Positions 61,101 through 64,000 of a stretch of 64,000 nt of DNA are shown in pieces (within the stretch, counting starts at the first letter, position 1; each line of letters starts with the position of its first letter). The translations under genes were made by a program, and so were the position numbers. Below the pieces are notes generated by a model, which was not told where the DNA came from, did no database searches, and saw only the letters and a program-made list of their open reading frames with translations. Origin of the DNA: Acanthopleura granulata (Eukaryota > Mollusca > Polyplacophora > Chitonida > Chitonidae); assembly GCA_016165875.1 (NCBI GenBank), contig JABBOT010000008.1, forward strand, positions 3,524,794 to 3,588,793. The letters run 5' to 3'.

Positions 61101-64000
61101 GCCTGTTGAGGTTAACAGAAACATGGGTGAAGCAACACTAAGTAATTAATCAATTCAGCGTAACCAAGAAAGATCTGCAAAGAAGTTGTCTAGTATATTA
61201 ATTTGCCAATCTATTACATAGCCCATCTCCCAGCATTTCCTTTTCCAGTCAAACAAAAAAAAAATGGATAAAAAATTAATTTGGCAAATTTATGACATTT
61301 ACACAATACATGTAAACAATACCTTTAAAGTCCTTGGATCCACTCTCACAAAACGTTGTAATTCATTTTTTTTTTCATACTTTTTTAAAAATTCAGATAA
61401 TGGTAGCCTTTATGGCACCAATGTCAGGACATCATTTTCCAAAAAAACGTTACTACGTTACAACAAATTTTGTGAAGGTGGCCCATGATTTGCATCCAAA
61501 TTGGTAACATAGAATTATTTTAGACTATGTATAGTTAGAACAGGGTTAGAAAATAAAAGCAATTTTTTGAAAGTTTCAGAGACTATGGTAGGGAAGTTCT
61601 CAAAAGAGGGGTGGTCATTTCAATAGTTGCCTTGGAAACAGACTGCCATTCCATATCAACAAGCACTGGGTGCAATTCTTTTTTTTTTTGCTGTGAAATG
61701 AGAATTCTATATTGTATGGTAAATATAACAGGAAAAGAGTGCATGTGTGTGCAAAAGAGGTGGAGGGACTGCAGTTTTAAAATTAAAATTGAAAATTTAG
61801 GCCGGACCTATCATCAACACCCAGCATTGATAACCTATTCAATCTGCTTCCCAGGCTAACAAAACCCCAGGGCTCTGTCAAGATCTCCCAAGAACCCAAT
61901 TACAGCTCATAAAATCTCTCTCAACAACAATCAATTATACTTCATACATTAATTGCAAAAAAGCATAATACAATTATACAAGCTTTAAAAATTTTGTTAT
62001 CCTCGTTTTTAAAATTTTTTTCACCAAAATAAACGCAGACAAATGTTTCTATTGTTTGGTGGGTCTTATGGACCATACTGATACTGTGGTTCACCACTGA
62101 TGTCATGCTGACTTTTCTATGGCCCTAGAGCACGAATTTAATGTCATATCAGTGTTTTCATACACAGGAAAAAATTACAGGAATACTCTCCGCAGGACCT
62201 TTATTCAGAGCTGAGTATAAAGGTGTACACAAATTTGTGTGACATCACCAGTGAACCACAATATCAATATGGTCCATAAAACCCACCATACAATGAAATT
62301 GTACATTTATTTTGGTGACAAAAATCTGAAAAATTCAGTGAAGGTATTTTCAGATACAGTTTTTAATGGTCATTTCACTCACCATAAGTTGACTTTTACA
62401 AGGTCTTTCCCCTAAGCTTAGAACCCATGCTCCCTGGAAAATATGCCCACTACCAGACTACACCCACAGCATAAGCTCCACTTACCACCCTAATATCATT
62501 AGTATCCAGCCTGTTTCGTGCCACAGAGTTTTTAAGATGTTTACAGCTGGTATACGTCTGCAAAATTTGGATGACGGCTACCAAGAAAATGTTGTCTTTT
62601 CTCTTAGAAAAATATCAAGAAACTAGTATAAGATGCGATTCTTTAACCTTTTTTATATTTGTCTAGTTTAAGTTTTATGACACTGCCATAATGTACATGT
62701 ACATTGCTCAAGTAAAATATGTAATGTTTGCAAACCTACAATATTGCCTAATTCAGATGAAAGATAAAGTAAATTAAAAGTGGCAAGCTTGTTTTAGTAG
62801 ATTATATTCAATGTGCATGGTTTTAAGAAAAAAATTTAAGCTCACATGCAAAATTACCTTTCTGTCTTCTGCATATGGTATGTGCTGCTAGAATTACTTT
62901 ATATATAGCCCCATAACTCAAGAAGCTCATATCAGTAAAACACCAGGAAACCCCAGTAACGGGCTCATGCAGACTTACACTGTATGGGTAGATAAGATTG
63001 ACCGTAGCTGCTGCATGGACAAGAAAGTCAATCTCTGTGCAAAGGTAGGTGTAATCTGCCTGGTCCATTCCCAAATTAACCAAGGTCACGTCACCTACAA
63101 GGTACAAGGCAAACTGAAAGTGAAACCACAAGACATAGTCCATTTATTCCTGTATGACAGCAGTACTCTCTGTGTGTTAGAAAGTCTGTACACTGAAAAC
63201 GAAACTGCATGTTGGTTCACGGGTAACAACTTCACTATCTGTACACATGTAGATGTAATCTGCCTTGCCCATTCCTAAGGTAACCAAGGTTAAGTAACTT
63301 ACAACATTATACAAAGCAAACAGAAAGTCAAACCACATGCTGGTGCGTGGTTAACAAAGTCAAGGTAAGTGTAATCTGCCTGGCCTCTTCTGAATGTCAC
63401 CATCAAGGTACAAGGCAAACTGAAAGTGAAACGACTAACATGAGACGTACTGGATTCACATAGACTTGATAACAGTATCCTCTGTGTTACATATTAGAAT
63501 GTTTTTTTTTTCTACTAGTCATTATCTCGGACTTTTCCAGACTACGTAATCAGTGCCAAGGGAGACCTACCAAAATTCTTGAACAGATTTTACCATCCGC
63601 ATTTTAATAAAGCCAATGAGTCCCATTGCAAGATACCAGTCGAACATTGCACACAAAACATTATTTCAACTAAAGTCATTAATGCTTATGTTTACAAACT
63701 AAGGAAAGTGGCTATGATTTCAGAGAAAGTCCGCACATACATCCTGAGTCTACCATTTTGGGTTTTCTTGGGAACTTCAAATTTTAGACATATATATATG
63801 TCTTAATTCACCAACAAGTACAGACTTCACAAACATTAAAGGACATAAGCACCTTTAATGACAGTAACAGCTTTGTGAAATTTCTCCGCTATTTCCTCCT
63901 GTTCCTTAGTAGGCTCTCTGCCATCTGGACACAAAATTCCATACTTTTTCAGAGTTTCCAACAGTCTGTCTTTGACGCTGACATCAGGCAGTTTCCTGAC
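55178..64000 (-). CDS. thioester reductase (R1) domain of an NRPS-like / carboxylic acid reductase, 5' end outside window
   Basis: Eight exons joined in frame with GT-AG borders: from >64000 to 63853, 63094-62979, 61102-61017, 59099-58933, 58158-57933, 57531-57460, 56089-56024 and 55353-55178, about 350 residues. They follow the thioester-reductase (SDR-e, NAD_binding_4-like) family in order: DRLLETLKKYGIL; GDVTLVNLGM; HAAATVNLIYPYS; ANVRGTENTV; the catalytic YAQSK of YxxxK within GYAQSKWVAEQLV; YRLGNMSGDSETAHWNPQDF; MTPVNFAA; FHIVN; and the C-terminal helix pair ending GLVEQGIVPPP. This domain reductively releases a carrier-bound acyl group as an aldehyde using NADPH. The N-terminal glycine motif of the Rossmann fold and the expected adenylation and carrier domains would lie to the right of base 64000. 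The last exon ends in phase 1 at a strong donor (TTCT|GTGAGT), so it must continue; the next exons in this orientation are the SDR. Whether this is one protein is the key open point. Confidence 0.88.
56120..56215 (-). mobile_element. SINE, family A fragment
   Basis: A remnant of the 3' tail ('aaaacatcaatcagataaat' on the minus strand) plus short diverged body. It borders the seventh visible reductase exon. Confidence 0.4.
56243..56684. mobile_element. TTAA-flanked long-TIR MITE (piggyBac-like)
   Basis: The element starts TTAAAGGAAAAGGC and ends GCCTTTTCCTTTAA, so the outermost bases are TTAA on both sides, the piggyBac target signature. The arms pair over much of the 442 bp: 'gtgaaaagaccattaaacac' is mirrored by 'gtttttaatggtcttttcac', and 'ggttcaccagtgacgtcac' by 'gtgacgtcactggtgaacc'. 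It contains two perfect TGACGTCA palindromes. It lies in the intron between visible reductase exons 6 and 7. Confidence 0.75.
57122..57282. repeat. 40-bp minisatellite, four copies
   Basis: Four units of 39-41 bp with the core 'caaactgtgggagttctact' and 'gatcttagaacarcattc'. The units differ by a few substitutions each. They lie in the intron after visible reductase exon 6. Confidence 0.85.
57737..57880 (-). mobile_element. SINE family-B fragment
   Basis: It matches the 48 kb copies in 'gggttttaatgttgctttca', 'gacagtgtctctttgttgta' and 'cagtgctgccttactggaat'. It ends just short of the fifth visible reductase exon. Confidence 0.5.
60285..60640 (-). mobile_element. SINE, family A, strongly diverged
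   Basis: 'aatttatttatatatttgat' at the tail, 'actatactcaagaattttgc' and 'gtcggagaaaaccttcaacc' follow the order of SINE-A blocks in reverse. Much of the middle is unrelated, suggesting an old copy with an insertion. Confidence 0.45.
62015..62414. mobile_element. TTAA MITE copy, left end eroded
   Basis: It matches the 56.2 kb element through 'tttttttcaccaaaataaac', 'cttttctatggccctagagc', 'aatttgtgtgacatcaccag', 'atcaatatggtccataaa' and 'cagtttttaatggtcatttc'. The CRE palindromes have decayed here (TGACATCA) and the outer left arm is missing. Confidence 0.65.
63245..63445 (-). pseudogene. two decayed duplicates of a reductase exon
   Basis: Both 63250-63340 and 63366-63445 resemble the 5' part of the exon at 62979-63094 with its upstream intron ('gtgtaatctgcctggyccattc', 'aaggtacaaggcaaactgaaagtg' in pieces). 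The nearer copy would read straight into a stop after the equivalent acceptor, and the farther one has lost the first exon bases. They are non-functional remnants of local exon duplication. Confidence 0.6.

Noticed and set aside
1..64000. CRISPR arrays, bacterial operons or integrated viral genomes
   Set aside because: No direct-repeat/spacer pattern; all genes are intron-containing animal genes and no viral reading frame was recognised.

Overview
This is a 64 kb piece of an animal nuclear genome. Coding sequence lies in short exons with GT-AG borders and phase-compatible joins, separated by AT-rich introns. The many copies of a tRNA-type SINE with an (AATAAAT)n tail, a type I know to be abundant in molluscs, point to a marine mollusc (bivalve or gastropod); this is an inference, not a species call. 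All gene models were read by eye from exon translations and splice borders.

Layout. (1) 1833-9775, minus: a FAM114A-family gene (WG motifs, DUF719-type domain) whose last exon(s) lie left of the window. (2) 9945-12933, plus: ZMAT2, complete, six exons, 200 aa, divergent from FAM114A across a very short shared promoter. (3) 13.4-19.1 kb: SINEs, a 172-bp higher-order tandem array and one orphan first-exon candidate. (4) 19117-23355, minus: an unnamed 713-aa nuclear-type protein with an N-terminal HMG-box-like domain and two KEN motifs. (5) 25995-33966, plus: CFAP97, two coding exons around a 6.45 kb intron full of repeats. (6) 34-41.4 kb: no gene, several mobile elements. (7) 41454-44321, plus: an ING1/ING2-type PHD-finger gene, four exons, 259 aa. 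(8) 44.3-49.8 kb: repeats only. (9) 49851-64000, minus: exons of a thioester-reductase domain followed in the same orientation by a five-exon YdfG-like SDR domain. The 5' part (expected adenylation and carrier domains) lies beyond base 64000.

The most interesting locus is (9). The order thioester reductase then SDR matches the R1-R2 half of the fungal A-T-R1-R2 carboxylic acid reductases such as ATRR (glycine betaine reductase). Two candidate 3' splice sites 31 nt apart sit at the junction. One would join the two reductases in frame; the other would stop translation at once after the first reductase. The same locus carries a minisatellite built from a splice donor, decayed copies of one exon, and TTAA-flanked MITEs containing CRE palindromes.

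The other genes are conserved housekeeping or ciliary genes (splicing, chromatin reading, cilium, Golgi/Rab) and are not functionally linked to one another. The rest of the sequence is mostly SINEs, MITE-like inverted-repeat elements and tandem duplications.
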